A DNA stretch of 64,000 nucleotides from VXLM01 sp965242665 (lineage in GTDB: Bacteria; Chloroflexota; Dehalococcoidia; Lucifugimonadales; VXLM01). Positions 8,844 through 16,289 of this stretch are shown piece by piece. The DNA is taken from positions 1,612,001 to 1,676,000 of the forward strand of contig OZ251484.1 in the NCBI GenBank assembly GCA_965242665.1, read 5' to 3'. A model generated the notes under the pieces. It did not search any database. It saw only the letters and a program-made list of their open reading frames with translations, and was not told the DNA's origin. Made by a program: the position numbers and the translations under genes. Positions within the stretch are counted from its first letter, which is position 1; each line of letters begins with the position of its first letter.

Positions 8844-9740
8844 ATGGATGACAAGAACGTAGGGTTCGTCGGTTTGGGGATTATGGGCAAGCCGATGGTG
8901 CGCAATCTCAGGAACGCGGGATATTCGCTGACCGTCTATGACGTGGTTGGGAGCGCCATGGAGGAATTGGTGACCGAGGGCGCGATCGGCGCTTCGTCTG
9001 CGAGGGCGGCGGCGGCGGCATCATCGGTCACGATAACGATGGTGCCGGACTCTCCGCAGTCGGAGGCTGCGATACTCGGTCCGGACGGCGTTCTCGAAGG
9101 TGCGTCCGCGGGCAACGGCATCATCGATATGAGTTCCATCGCGCCCGGGACGTCCCAAAAGATCGGCGCGGCCTGCGATGCGGCGGGTGTGGACTTCCTC
9201 GATGCGCCGGTGAGTGGCGGGGAGCCGAAGGCGATTGACGGCACGCTCGCCGTCATGGTCGGGGGCCGCCAGAGCGTCTTCGACAAGTACCGGGGGTTGC
9301 TCGAGGTCATGGGGGGAAGCGTCGTGCTCTGCGGGGGCTACGGCGCCGGCAACACGACCAAGCTGGCGAACCAGATCATCGTCGCCATCAACATCGAGGC
9401 TGTCAGCGAGGCGTTGGTATTGGCCAGGAAAGCCGGGCTTGATCCGAGTGTGGTCTACGAGGCGATCAAGGGCGGCCTCGCTGGGAGCACTGTGCTCGAT
9501 GCCAAGGGATCCATGATGATCGAGGGGAACTTCACGCCCGGCTTCCGCATCAAGTTGCACCAGAAGGATTTGAACAATGCGCTCATCACGGGCAAGGAGC
9601 TGGGTGTTCCGCTTCCAGTTACTGCGCTGGTGCAGCAGATGATCGGTTCGCTCATGAACGAAGGGAAGGGGGACAACGACCACGCCGCCATCGCCAACTT
9701 CATCGAGGATATGGCAGGCACGACCATCGCGGGAGACTAG
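8844..9740 (+). CDS. NAD(P)-dependent beta-hydroxyacid dehydrogenase (3-hydroxyisobutyrate dehydrogenase / tartronate semialdehyde reductase family)
   Basis: A 298-residue oxidoreductase of the 6-phosphogluconate dehydrogenase-like superfamily. The N-terminal Rossmann motif is GFVGLGIMGKPM. The substrate loop is DAPVSGGEPKA with GTLAVMVGG, and the catalytic lysine lies in GNTTKLANQ (about 171). The C-terminal helical domain ends in QKDLNNAL and DNDHAA, as in GarR-type enzymes. The ATG at 8844 is preferred over the upstream 8796 because AAAAGGAG precedes it and the family N-terminus starts here. Substrate (3-hydroxyisobutyrate, tartronate semialdehyde or succinic semialdehyde) cannot be fixed by sequence alone. 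It stands alone, with the lipoprotein gene divergent upstream. Confidence 0.9.
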   Translation: MDDKNVGFVGLGIMGKPMVRNLRNAGYSLTVYDVVGSAMEELVTEGAIGASSARAAAAASSVTITMVPDSPQSEAAILGPDGVLEGASAGNGIIDMSSIAPGTSQKIGAACDAAGVDFLDAPVSGGEPKAIDGTLAVMVGGRQSVFDKYRGLLEVMGGSVVLCGGYGAGNTTKLANQIIVAINIEAVSEALVLARKAGLDPSVVYEAIKGGLAGSTVLDAKGSMMIEGNFTPGFRIKLHQKDLNNALITGKELGVPLPVTALVQQMIGSLMNEGKGDNDHAAIANFIEDMAGTTIAGD

Positions 9741-9815
9741 TGCTCTTCACCACCCTAGAACATCGAGTCTCGCCGGCCTCACCCCCGAGCGCGGCGTATC
9801 GCCATGCGACGGGAG

Positions 9816-10307
9816 TCACCGGGGCAAGATGAGGGTAACTGCGCGTTCGACTTGAGAGTTTCGGCCGCGGACGACGTCGACGGAGGCGACTAGGGTCCAA
9901 TCGAACGTCCAGGAGCTGTTGGCGTCCCGTTCGAGGGCTCTGGCCTCTTCCAAGTGCGGGGGCGGCGTAGTATCCACTGCGAGGCCCACTCTCCGAATGG
10001 TTGGTGCGCCTCCCCGGAGCCGGGTTGCCCCTATGAACCGGACGGAGCTGTGTGTAAATCGCTCATTGCGTCCGAAGGCTACTTGGCTCGTTCTGCCGGA
10101 AGGGTGCATGCCCGCGTAGGTGTCGGGCACGAAGCTTACCCCTCTCTGGATGTACTTTTCTTCGCAGATGAGGTCGATCTGCCCGCCCCGTACTTGAATG
10201 TTGCCCCGAGGGCGTATCTCGACGGTGATGTCAATGGTATCGCCAAGCGTGTAAACCTGGTGCTCGAACTCCAAGCTCATCTGCATCGGACGCATTCGGT
10301 ACAGCAT
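9816..10307 (-). CDS. arrestin-like / Spo0M-like domain protein
   Basis: A 163-residue protein predicted to be mostly beta strand. Its start, with YTLGDTIDITVEI and then GQIDLICEEKY, matches the pattern of the arrestin N-domain and the sporulation-control Spo0M family: a GD-x-I turn followed by a strand ending in a Cys/Glu pair. No signal peptide or membrane segment is seen. It is the last gene of a minus-strand run (ATPase, nuclease, amidohydrolase, this gene), 57 bases beyond the amidohydrolase. A scaffolding or protein-binding role is only inferred from the fold guess. Confidence 0.62.
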   Translation of the reverse strand: MLYRMRPMQMSLEFEHQVYTLGDTIDITVEIRPRGNIQVRGGQIDLICEEKYIQRGVSFVPDTYAGMHPSGRTSQVAFGRNERFTHSSVRFIGATRLRGGAPTIRRVGLAVDTTPPPHLEEARALERDANSSWTFDWTLVASVDVVRGRNSQVERAVTLILPR

Positions 10308-10364
10308 GGTACGCCTCCCGGAGCGGCTTCACCGTCTATTGTATCACAGAGGTCGGGGTAGTAA

Positions 10365-11507
10365 TCAGCTGGTCGAGGGAGCAGGGGGCGGTCTCAACCC
10401 CATCAGCCGCGCGGTGTTCTCGCCGCAGATGAGGTCTATATCGTCCTGGTTGAGGAAGTCGAGGTTGAGGCGCAGCGAGTCGAGGCTCTGTCGGTACGTC
10501 TGGAAGCGCATCACCATCGGGATGTCCGTTCCCCACATGAGCCGGTCTGCACCCATCCGTTCGACGGCCTGCTCCAGGGCCGGCCTGATCTGCGGCATTG
10601 GGTAGTCGTACATTCCGCCGAAGAAGATCGCAAAGAGGAGTTGAACCGAGAAGTTTGGGTTGTCGACAGGGAGTGCGTCGTATGCCACGCTTGGTACGTG
10701 GATACCGTTCTCGTCTGCGAAGCTGCGCCAGCTGAGGCCATGTGTCAGCACGATTTGCACGCTCGGGTACCGCTCTGCAAAGCGGGTGATGGTCTCGAAC
10801 TCGCTCATGTCCATACCGCTGCCGCTGTCTGCGTGGGCGAGGGATGTGAAACCCGGCGTTACGAACAGCGGCACACCAAGGGACGCGAAGTGGTCCCACC
10901 ATGGGGTGAGCGGCCCGGCGTCCCAATCGGGCGATTGGCCGTACAGCTGCAGGTGGTCTGGCAGGAACTGGAGTCCGTGTAGTCCCAGGTCGTCGATGGC
11001 GCGGTCTAGATCGGAGATTGCCCGGTCGAGGTTGGACGCGATCGTCCATTCGGGCACGTGCGCGAGGGCTTGGATGCGGTCTGGGTACGCCTTTACGGCG
11101 TTGGCGGCGAGGTCGTTCCCGATGCCCAGGTAGGGAGTGCGGTGCAGGAGCGCGCGGTCTACCCCGGCGTAGTCCATTTCGGCAATGAGGTCGTTGGCGG
11201 TGAATTCCATGTCCTTCACCTGGGGCGGCATGTACTGCTTGACGTAGTCCTCGCCGTCGGCCGTCCACTCGAACCGTCCGAATCGGGTAGCGCGGAAGTT
11301 TGCTTCTCTCAGTGCGCCGAATCCTCGGGGCTTGGTCTCGTCGATCAGGCCGCTGTTGTCGGCCGGGGAGCGGTCGCGCTTCCGCCGGGCAGGCATGAAG
11401 TGCGCGGCGATGGCGAGCTGCAGGTGACGCTGAAACTCCGTTCGGTCTTCGAAGCCGCCGTCCCCCCGCACGTCGGGGAATATGTATGCGTGTCCGTCGT
11501 AGATCAT
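10365..11507 (-). CDS. amidohydrolase family protein (amidohydrolase-2, TIM-barrel metal-dependent hydrolase)
   Basis: A 380-residue cytosolic hydrolase/decarboxylase-type protein. It opens with DGHAYIFPD, where the usual HxH metal ligands of the ACMSD/amidohydrolase-2 family appear as DGHAY. It has MDYAGVDRALLH, a barrel strand ending in LTHGLSW, and the C-terminal WGTDIPMVM where the metal-binding aspartate lies. FLNQDDIDLICGENTARL is the typical family ending. The ATG overlaps the stop of the upstream nuclease-like gene by four bases, which suggests co-translation despite unrelated functions. The substrate is unknown. Confidence 0.85.
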   Translation of the reverse strand: MIYDGHAYIFPDVRGDGGFEDRTEFQRHLQLAIAAHFMPARRKRDRSPADNSGLIDETKPRGFGALREANFRATRFGRFEWTADGEDYVKQYMPPQVKDMEFTANDLIAEMDYAGVDRALLHRTPYLGIGNDLAANAVKAYPDRIQALAHVPEWTIASNLDRAISDLDRAIDDLGLHGLQFLPDHLQLYGQSPDWDAGPLTPWWDHFASLGVPLFVTPGFTSLAHADSGSGMDMSEFETITRFAERYPSVQIVLTHGLSWRSFADENGIHVPSVAYDALPVDNPNFSVQLLFAIFFGGMYDYPMPQIRPALEQAVERMGADRLMWGTDIPMVMRFQTYRQSLDSLRLNLDFLNQDDIDLICGENTARLMGLRPPPAPSTS

Positions 11508-12022
11508 CGCGACTGGCTACATCGCTCGATGGGATACTCCGGGAGGAGTCTGTTCCACGTTTCTATGTCGAATACGGCGCAGCTACTGGCAATCGGGCGG
11601 GGCCATGGCTGTCCGCCGGGGCCGTTCACTGGCAGCTTTCGCTCCAAATCCCTCCTTCGGTGTCGCAGGAGTGGTGTCGGTAGAACATCCAGAGCGACCA
11701 GAACTAGGTAATCAATAGGTTTGTTGGCCCTTCCTGACGCCCATTCGTAGAGGAAGGAGTCGCGAAACTTGTATATGAGATTTTTGTCCAGCTGCCCCGC
11801 CGAGAAACGCTCGAGATAGGTATCCTCAGCTTCTGTGGGAGCTTTAGGGTCTTGAGGATCCTTGAATTCGATGAACAAGTACCGGTCGGGAAGTTCAACG
11901 ATGAAGTCCACCGCCTTCATGCAGTGGCTCAGTCCGTGGCAGTCCCCGTCGAATTTTCGTACGGGGAGATCGTCTTTGATTGTGATTTGTAGGTCGCCTT
12001 CGGCTTCGGTGTGAACCGTCAC
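11504..12022 (-). CDS. PD-(D/E)XK nuclease-like protein, partner of an AAA ATPase
   Basis: A 172-residue soluble protein not assignable to a named family by eye. Its core has HGLSHCMKAVDFIVE followed by RYLFIEFKDP. This gives the D...(E)xK spacing of a PD-(D/E)XK nuclease active site (Asp near 39, Glu-Phe-Lys near 52-54). A following Gln/Lys-rich helix (AGQLDKNLIYKFRDSF) is also usual there. The start overlaps the stop of the upstream ATPase by four bases, so the two proteins are probably made together. The arrangement recalls two-gene defence systems with an OLD-like ATPase and a small nuclease. Catalysis is inferred. Confidence 0.62.
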   Translation of the reverse strand: MTVHTEAEGDLQITIKDDLPVRKFDGDCHGLSHCMKAVDFIVELPDRYLFIEFKDPQDPKAPTEAEDTYLERFSAGQLDKNLIYKFRDSFLYEWASGRANKPIDYLVLVALDVLPTPLLRHRRRDLERKLPVNGPGGQPWPRPIASSCAVFDIETWNRLLPEYPIERCSQSR

Positions 12023-13041
12023 TTCACAAGTCCTCTCAGGCTGCGCTTGATCTCTCGGTCATAGAGGTCGTCAAACGCTTCCGCGATTGCGTTCGGACGG
12101 ATTCCGAGGTAGTCGCTCGCAGTGGTGCACGATATTTCTCCCCCTTCAAGGTGTAGGGTGTGAAAAGCCACCGAGTCCTCATCGGTCCTGCGTAGGTCGA
12201 TCTCCTCTAGGATGACGTAATCGTGTGTGGCTATGAATACTTGGACTCCTGCACGCTGGAGTTCGAGCAGGATGTTCATCACTACGCCGAACAGCTTGGG
12301 GTTCAGGTTGGTCTCCGGTTCGTCCCAGAACAGCACCGAGCCGCCCGTGAGGGTGCCGTTCTGGATCAACAGCCATAGCAGCGCGAGCTTGCGAATTCCC
12401 TCGGCGAGCAAGGAGAACTCAAGGTTGCCCTGCTTGTTGTGCAGGAAAAACTCTTCATTCTGGACAAACACCGATCCACCAAGTTCTCTTTCAAGTTGTG
12501 GGAGCAGACGGTTGCGTTGCTCGTCCCGGGGTCCGCGTGGTGCAGGACGATAGGCGAGATTGAGGATGTCCGAGTAGATCTCTTCAAAGTGAATTTCGCG
12601 CGTCGCATAGAGCGACAGAAACCCGGGCGCGTGGGCAAGCATCTCCTTGACAGGAATGTAGACGCCCGGGACGCGGTCTTTCTTCCAGTCGCGGAGACCT
12701 TCTACCCGTACTGCCTCGGAGTGTGCACTCTTGACCTGAGTGGAAAACGACGCGGTCAGCTTTCGGTCGTCGCGCCGTACTTCCAAGACTGCTTTGCTGC
12801 GTCCGACCGGCCGCTTCACCAAGCGGCCGGGTCTTCGACCCGGTGGCAGGAACACGCGGACCAATTTCTCCATGAAGTGGACATCGGGCCTCGACGCCTC
12901 GCAGGCTGCGTAGCAGACCTTCATGAGGTGTGTCTTGCCGGTGCCGTTCGCGCCCACGAGGACGTTGATGCCCGGGGAGAGGTCAATGCTCAGATCCGAG
13001 AACGCCGTAAAGCGCTTCAAATTCACCTGTGTCAGTGTCAT
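12019..13041 (-). CDS. AAA family ATPase (OLD/RecF-like, AAA_15/AAA_21 type)
   Basis: A 340-residue SMC-like ATPase without a long coiled coil or TOPRIM domain. It has Walker A GANGTGKT (residues 30-37), an ABC-type signature region LLAEGIRKLAL, Walker B VLFWDEPETNLNP near 236-245, and a switch histidine in FIATHDYVILEE. The start MTLTQVNLKRF at 13041 matches the family N-terminus; the frame stays open upstream to 13155 but that stretch looks non-coding. It is transcribed away from the cobalamin adenosyltransferase gene and coupled to the nuclease-like gene downstream. Such ATPase-nuclease pairs commonly sense phage or plasmid DNA; that role is inferred here. Confidence 0.85.
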   Translation of the reverse strand: MTLTQVNLKRFTAFSDLSIDLSPGINVLVGANGTGKTHLMKVCYAACEASRPDVHFMEKLVRVFLPPGRRPGRLVKRPVGRSKAVLEVRRDDRKLTASFSTQVKSAHSEAVRVEGLRDWKKDRVPGVYIPVKEMLAHAPGFLSLYATREIHFEEIYSDILNLAYRPAPRGPRDEQRNRLLPQLERELGGSVFVQNEEFFLHNKQGNLEFSLLAEGIRKLALLWLLIQNGTLTGGSVLFWDEPETNLNPKLFGVVMNILLELQRAGVQVFIATHDYVILEEIDLRRTDEDSVAFHTLHLEGGEISCTTASDYLGIRPNAIAEAFDDLYDREIKRSLRGLVK

Positions 13042-13184
13042 GCGGCGCCTGCCTCGCTGGGTGGTATCCCTAACCCTAGTGGAGCGCGCCGCTTGCGTCA
13101 AGGCGCTGGCGGCGCAAGGAACGATGGGGCACGGCGGCGCGCTCCGGTGATACACTACTAGCCATTATACCAGGGCGGTCAACG

Positions 13185-13754
13185 ATGAAGCTGTACACTA
13201 GGAAGGGCGACGACGGTACGACTGCGCTTCTCTTTGGGGGGCGGACGTCGAAGGCGGCTGCACGGACGGATGCCTACGGCGCGGTGGATACTGCGGTATC
13301 TGCCATGGGGATGGCGCGGGCGGTATCGTCCGACGAGCGGATACGGGATGTTCTGCTTCGGTGCCAGCGCGATATGTTTACGGTGGCTACGGAAGTTGCG
13401 ACGGCCCCAGATCGTTACGACTTGCTCGTCGAGCGGTTCTCGCCGGTCACTGCGGGGATGGTCGATCGTCTGGAGCGCTGGATCGACGAGATACGCGCGG
13501 AGGTCGATCTGCCGCCCAACTTCATCGTTCCCGGCGCGTCTCCGGCCTCTGGCGCAATTGACTTGGCGCGCTCGCTCACCCGGGATGCGGAGCGCCGCAT
13601 CGTGGCGCTTTGCGAGCAGGAGCCGCCGCGAAATCCCAACGTCTTGCGGTATGTCAACCGCCTATCGGACCTTCTCTTCATCCTCGCGCGGTTGGAGGAC
13701 AAGGACATTCCGTTCGAGGTCACCACGGGGGCCGCGCGCAGGGACGCGGAATAG
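13185..13754 (+). CDS. pduO: PduO-type ATP:cob(I)alamin adenosyltransferase
   Basis: This enzyme transfers the adenosyl group of ATP to cob(I)alamin, making coenzyme B12. The 189-residue protein starts with KLYTRKGDDGTTALLFGG, the ATP-binding hallmark. It carries DAYGAVDTAVSAMG, the helical arginine motif RDAERRIVAL (about 132-141) and NRLSDLLFILAR, all family signatures. The usual PGG before the ATP-site helix reads PGASPASGAIDLAR. The ATG has only a weak GGGCGG upstream. About 140 bases separate it from the divergent ATPase gene, with a TATACC box near 13168. Its presence implies adenosylcobalamin-dependent enzymes elsewhere. Confidence 0.93.
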   Translation: MKLYTRKGDDGTTALLFGGRTSKAAARTDAYGAVDTAVSAMGMARAVSSDERIRDVLLRCQRDMFTVATEVATAPDRYDLLVERFSPVTAGMVDRLERWIDEIRAEVDLPPNFIVPGASPASGAIDLARSLTRDAERRIVALCEQEPPRNPNVLRYVNRLSDLLFILARLEDKDIPFEVTTGAARRDAE

Positions 13755-13812
13755 ACGCAGGCGCCAAATGGTGAACGTCAATCGTTTGGTGTGCTACGAT
13801 GGTGTTGCTGAT

Positions 13813-14445
13813 ATGGATATTCCTACTATTGCGATCGTGAACTATCAGGCGGGCAACCTCCGCAGCGTAGAGAAGGCTCTGGAGCATGTTGGGGCCAATC
13901 CAGTGGTGACCGCGGACCCCAGTGGTATCGAATCCGCGAGCGGAGTTGTCTTTCCTGGCCAAGGGGCGAGCGACCCGTCGATTTGCGCGCTCCGCGACCG
14001 CGGCCTCATTGGCCCTATCAAGGACTATATCGCGTCCGGCAGGCCGTTCATGGGAGTGTGCCTGGGTCTGCAATTGCTCTTGGATGCTTCCGATGAGGGC
14101 GTCGAGCCGGGGTTGGGCGTCGAGCGTGGTCGGGTGAAGCGTCTGCCGGGCGGCGTCAAAGCGCCGCACATGGGCTGGAATCAGGTGCTGTTTCGCGCGC
14201 AGCATCCGGTCTTGACGAATGTCCCGGATCGGTCGCACTTCTATTTCGTTCACAGCTATTACGCGGATCCTGCCGACGACGGGGTAGTCATCGGATCCAC
14301 ATCCTATGGTGTCGAGTTCTGCAGCATAGCTGCCCGAGACAACTGGGTCGCGTTCCAGTTCCACCCGGAAAAGAGCGGATCAATTGGATTGAGGCTCTAC
14401 GAGAATTTCGTCGACTTGGTCAGGAACCACCGGGCAGGCATGTGA
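13813..14445 (+). CDS. hisH: imidazole glycerol phosphate synthase, glutamine amidotransferase subunit
   Basis: HisH hydrolyses glutamine and feeds ammonia to HisF for step five of histidine synthesis. The 210-residue protein begins IAIVNYQAGNLRSVEKAL, as HisH does. The catalytic triad is visible: Cys83 in GVCLGLQLL, and His184 and Glu186 in FQFHPEKS. The frame is open far upstream (to 13234), but that part is an overlap with the adenosyltransferase gene. The ATG at 13813 fits the family start; an in-frame ATG at 13768 is the alternative. The loop that usually reads PGVGAF reads PGQGAS here. hisA follows after about 95 bases. Confidence 0.93.
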   Translation: MDIPTIAIVNYQAGNLRSVEKALEHVGANPVVTADPSGIESASGVVFPGQGASDPSICALRDRGLIGPIKDYIASGRPFMGVCLGLQLLLDASDEGVEPGLGVERGRVKRLPGGVKAPHMGWNQVLFRAQHPVLTNVPDRSHFYFVHSYYADPADDGVVIGSTSYGVEFCSIAARDNWVAFQFHPEKSGSIGLRLYENFVDLVRNHRAGM

Positions 14446-14539
14446 GACTGGGCGTGCGGTCTGCGTCGTCTACGGTCTGCGGATGCGGCGCGTATAGCGT
14501 AGACAGGTTGCTGGCTGCACGCGGTATCGTGAACGAATC

Positions 14540-15265
14540 ATGGAAGTAATACCCGCCATTGACATTCGCAGAGGCAAGGCCGTTCGCCTGTTTCAGGGCG
14601 ACTACGGTCGGGAGACGGTCTACGACGATTCGCCGGTGGACGCTGCGCGGCGCTGGCTCGACATCGGGGCGACGAGGCTGCATGTCGTCGACCTCGACGG
14701 GGCAAGAACTGGGGAGCAGGTCAACATCGGCATCGTAGAGCGCATCGCCGCCCTTTCGCCAGCGCCGGTGCAACTGGGAGGCGGGATCAGGACGGTTCAG
14801 TCGGCTCAACGGGCTGTGGACATTGGCGTCGAGCGGGTCATCGCCGGCACTGCGGCCCTGGAGGAGGTAGAGTTCGTCCGGGGGCTCGTGGAGGGGATTG
14901 GGGCGGACCGCGTCATCGTCGGAGTGGACGCGCGGGACGGGTTCGTCGCGGTACGCGGCTGGGTTGATCGGAGCGCGACGCCGGCCGCCGATCTTATCGC
15001 GCGCGTGGAGGCTGCGGGCGTTCCGCGGGTGGTGTATACCGACATCGCCCGTGACGGCACCTTGACCGAGCCGAACTTCGACCAACTCGATGACTTGATG
15101 CGCGCGTCGAGTGTCACGATGCTCGCCGCGGGCGGCATCTCGCGCATCGAGCATCTGCGCCGCCTCGCGGATATGGGCGTCGAGGGGGCCGTCGTCGGTA
15201 CTGCGGCGTACACAGGGGACATCGATATGGCGGGGGCCATAGCGGAGCTGGGAGGTATGGTGTAA
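14540..15265 (+). CDS. hisA: 1-(5-phosphoribosyl)-5-[(5-phosphoribosylamino)methylideneamino]imidazole-4-carboxamide isomerase
   Basis: HisA is a TIM-barrel isomerase that converts ProFAR to PRFAR, the substrate of HisF/HisH. The 241-residue protein has the N-terminal phosphate-site motif PAIDIRRGKAVRL with the catalytic Asp. It also has HVVDLDGA, QLGGGIRT, the second catalytic Asp in YTDIARDGT, and a C-terminal phosphate motif near AAGGISRIEHL. Length is normal. It lies between hisH and hisF on the same strand, the order common in many bacteria; the remaining his genes are outside the window. Confidence 0.96.
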   Translation: MEVIPAIDIRRGKAVRLFQGDYGRETVYDDSPVDAARRWLDIGATRLHVVDLDGARTGEQVNIGIVERIAALSPAPVQLGGGIRTVQSAQRAVDIGVERVIAGTAALEEVEFVRGLVEGIGADRVIVGVDARDGFVAVRGWVDRSATPAADLIARVEAAGVPRVVYTDIARDGTLTEPNFDQLDDLMRASSVTMLAAGGISRIEHLRRLADMGVEGAVVGTAAYTGDIDMAGAIAELGGMV

Positions 15266-15327
15266 CGCGCGCGGCCCGTTGTCTCCGTCCGCGTGCTAGG
15301 ACACGGCGGGCGAGAAAGGATATTTCC

Positions 15328-16155
15328 ATGCTCACGAAGCGCATCATTCCGTGTTTGGACATCGACTGCGGCCGCGTCGTCAAGGGGGTTTCCTTCGTGG
15401 ACATCCGTGACGCCGGTGACCCCGCGGAGCTCGCTGCGCTCTACGACCGCGAGGGCGCGGACGAGCTCGTCTTCCTCGATATTACCGCAAGCGCGGAGGG
15501 GCGTGAGATCATGGTCGACGTCGTGGAGGAGGTCTCGGAGCAGGTTTTCATTCCCTTGACGGTTGGGGGAGGGATGCGTTCGGTAGATGACGCGCGCAAG
15601 ATGCTCGAGGCCGGCGCGGACAAGGTGTCCTTCAACACAGCCGCCGTCCACGACCCTCGCCTGCTTGCGAGGACGTCCGGGTTCTTTGGCAGTCAATGCG
15701 TCGTCGCCGCTATAGACTACAAGGCGATCGACGGCGGGGCGCAGGCGTGCCGCCCGATCAACGGCGACCCATCGCTCGGACTGGATGAGGCGTCTCGTTG
15801 GGAGGTCTATACGCACGGGGGGCGCAGGCCAACTGGCATCGACGCCCTCAAATGGGCCAAGCGCGCGGAACAGCTGGGCGCAGGCGAGCTACTCATTACC
15901 AGCATGAACGCCGATGGACAGCAGACGGGCTATGACCTGGAATACACACGCGCGTGCTCTGACGATGTATCGGTTCCCGTCATCGCGAGTGGAGGCGTCG
16001 GCTCGCTGGAACATCTCTATCAGGGAGTCGTCGAGGGTAGGGCGGATGCAGTGCTCGCCGCAAGTATCTTCCACTTCGGCGCGCACACGATCTCGGAGGC
16101 CAAGGAGTTCCTCCGGAGCCGGGGCGTTCCTGTCCGCCCTATCGTACTCGGGTGA
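15328..16155 (+). CDS. hisF: imidazole glycerol phosphate synthase, cyclase subunit
   Basis: HisF uses ammonia from HisH to turn PRFAR into imidazole glycerol phosphate and AICAR. The 275-residue TIM barrel starts KRIIPCLDID with the catalytic Asp (about 11) and has VDIRDAGDP, FLDITAS, PLTVGGGMRS, the second Asp in VAAIDYK (about 130) and VIASGGVGSLEHL. It is about 20 residues longer than usual. The extra length lies after AAIDYK, where a stretch from about 134 to 160 (QACRPINGDPS and following) enlarges the loop before EVYTHGGR. A GAAAGGA ribosome site precedes the ATG. hisA is 62 bases upstream. Confidence 0.95.
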   Translation: MLTKRIIPCLDIDCGRVVKGVSFVDIRDAGDPAELAALYDREGADELVFLDITASAEGREIMVDVVEEVSEQVFIPLTVGGGMRSVDDARKMLEAGADKVSFNTAAVHDPRLLARTSGFFGSQCVVAAIDYKAIDGGAQACRPINGDPSLGLDEASRWEVYTHGGRRPTGIDALKWAKRAEQLGAGELLITSMNADGQQTGYDLEYTRACSDDVSVPVIASGGVGSLEHLYQGVVEGRADAVLAASIFHFGAHTISEAKEFLRSRGVPVRPIVLG

Positions 16156-16289
16156 CTTGCGCTTCTATAGGTTGTGTTTAGTCACAGTTGATTCATCCCA
16201 TTGAGTGGACATGATGCACTACGCCCCAATCCCCGTATAGTCTACCGGTGACGATCGTGGAAACGTCGTCCTGCGTCCGACGACCCGCG

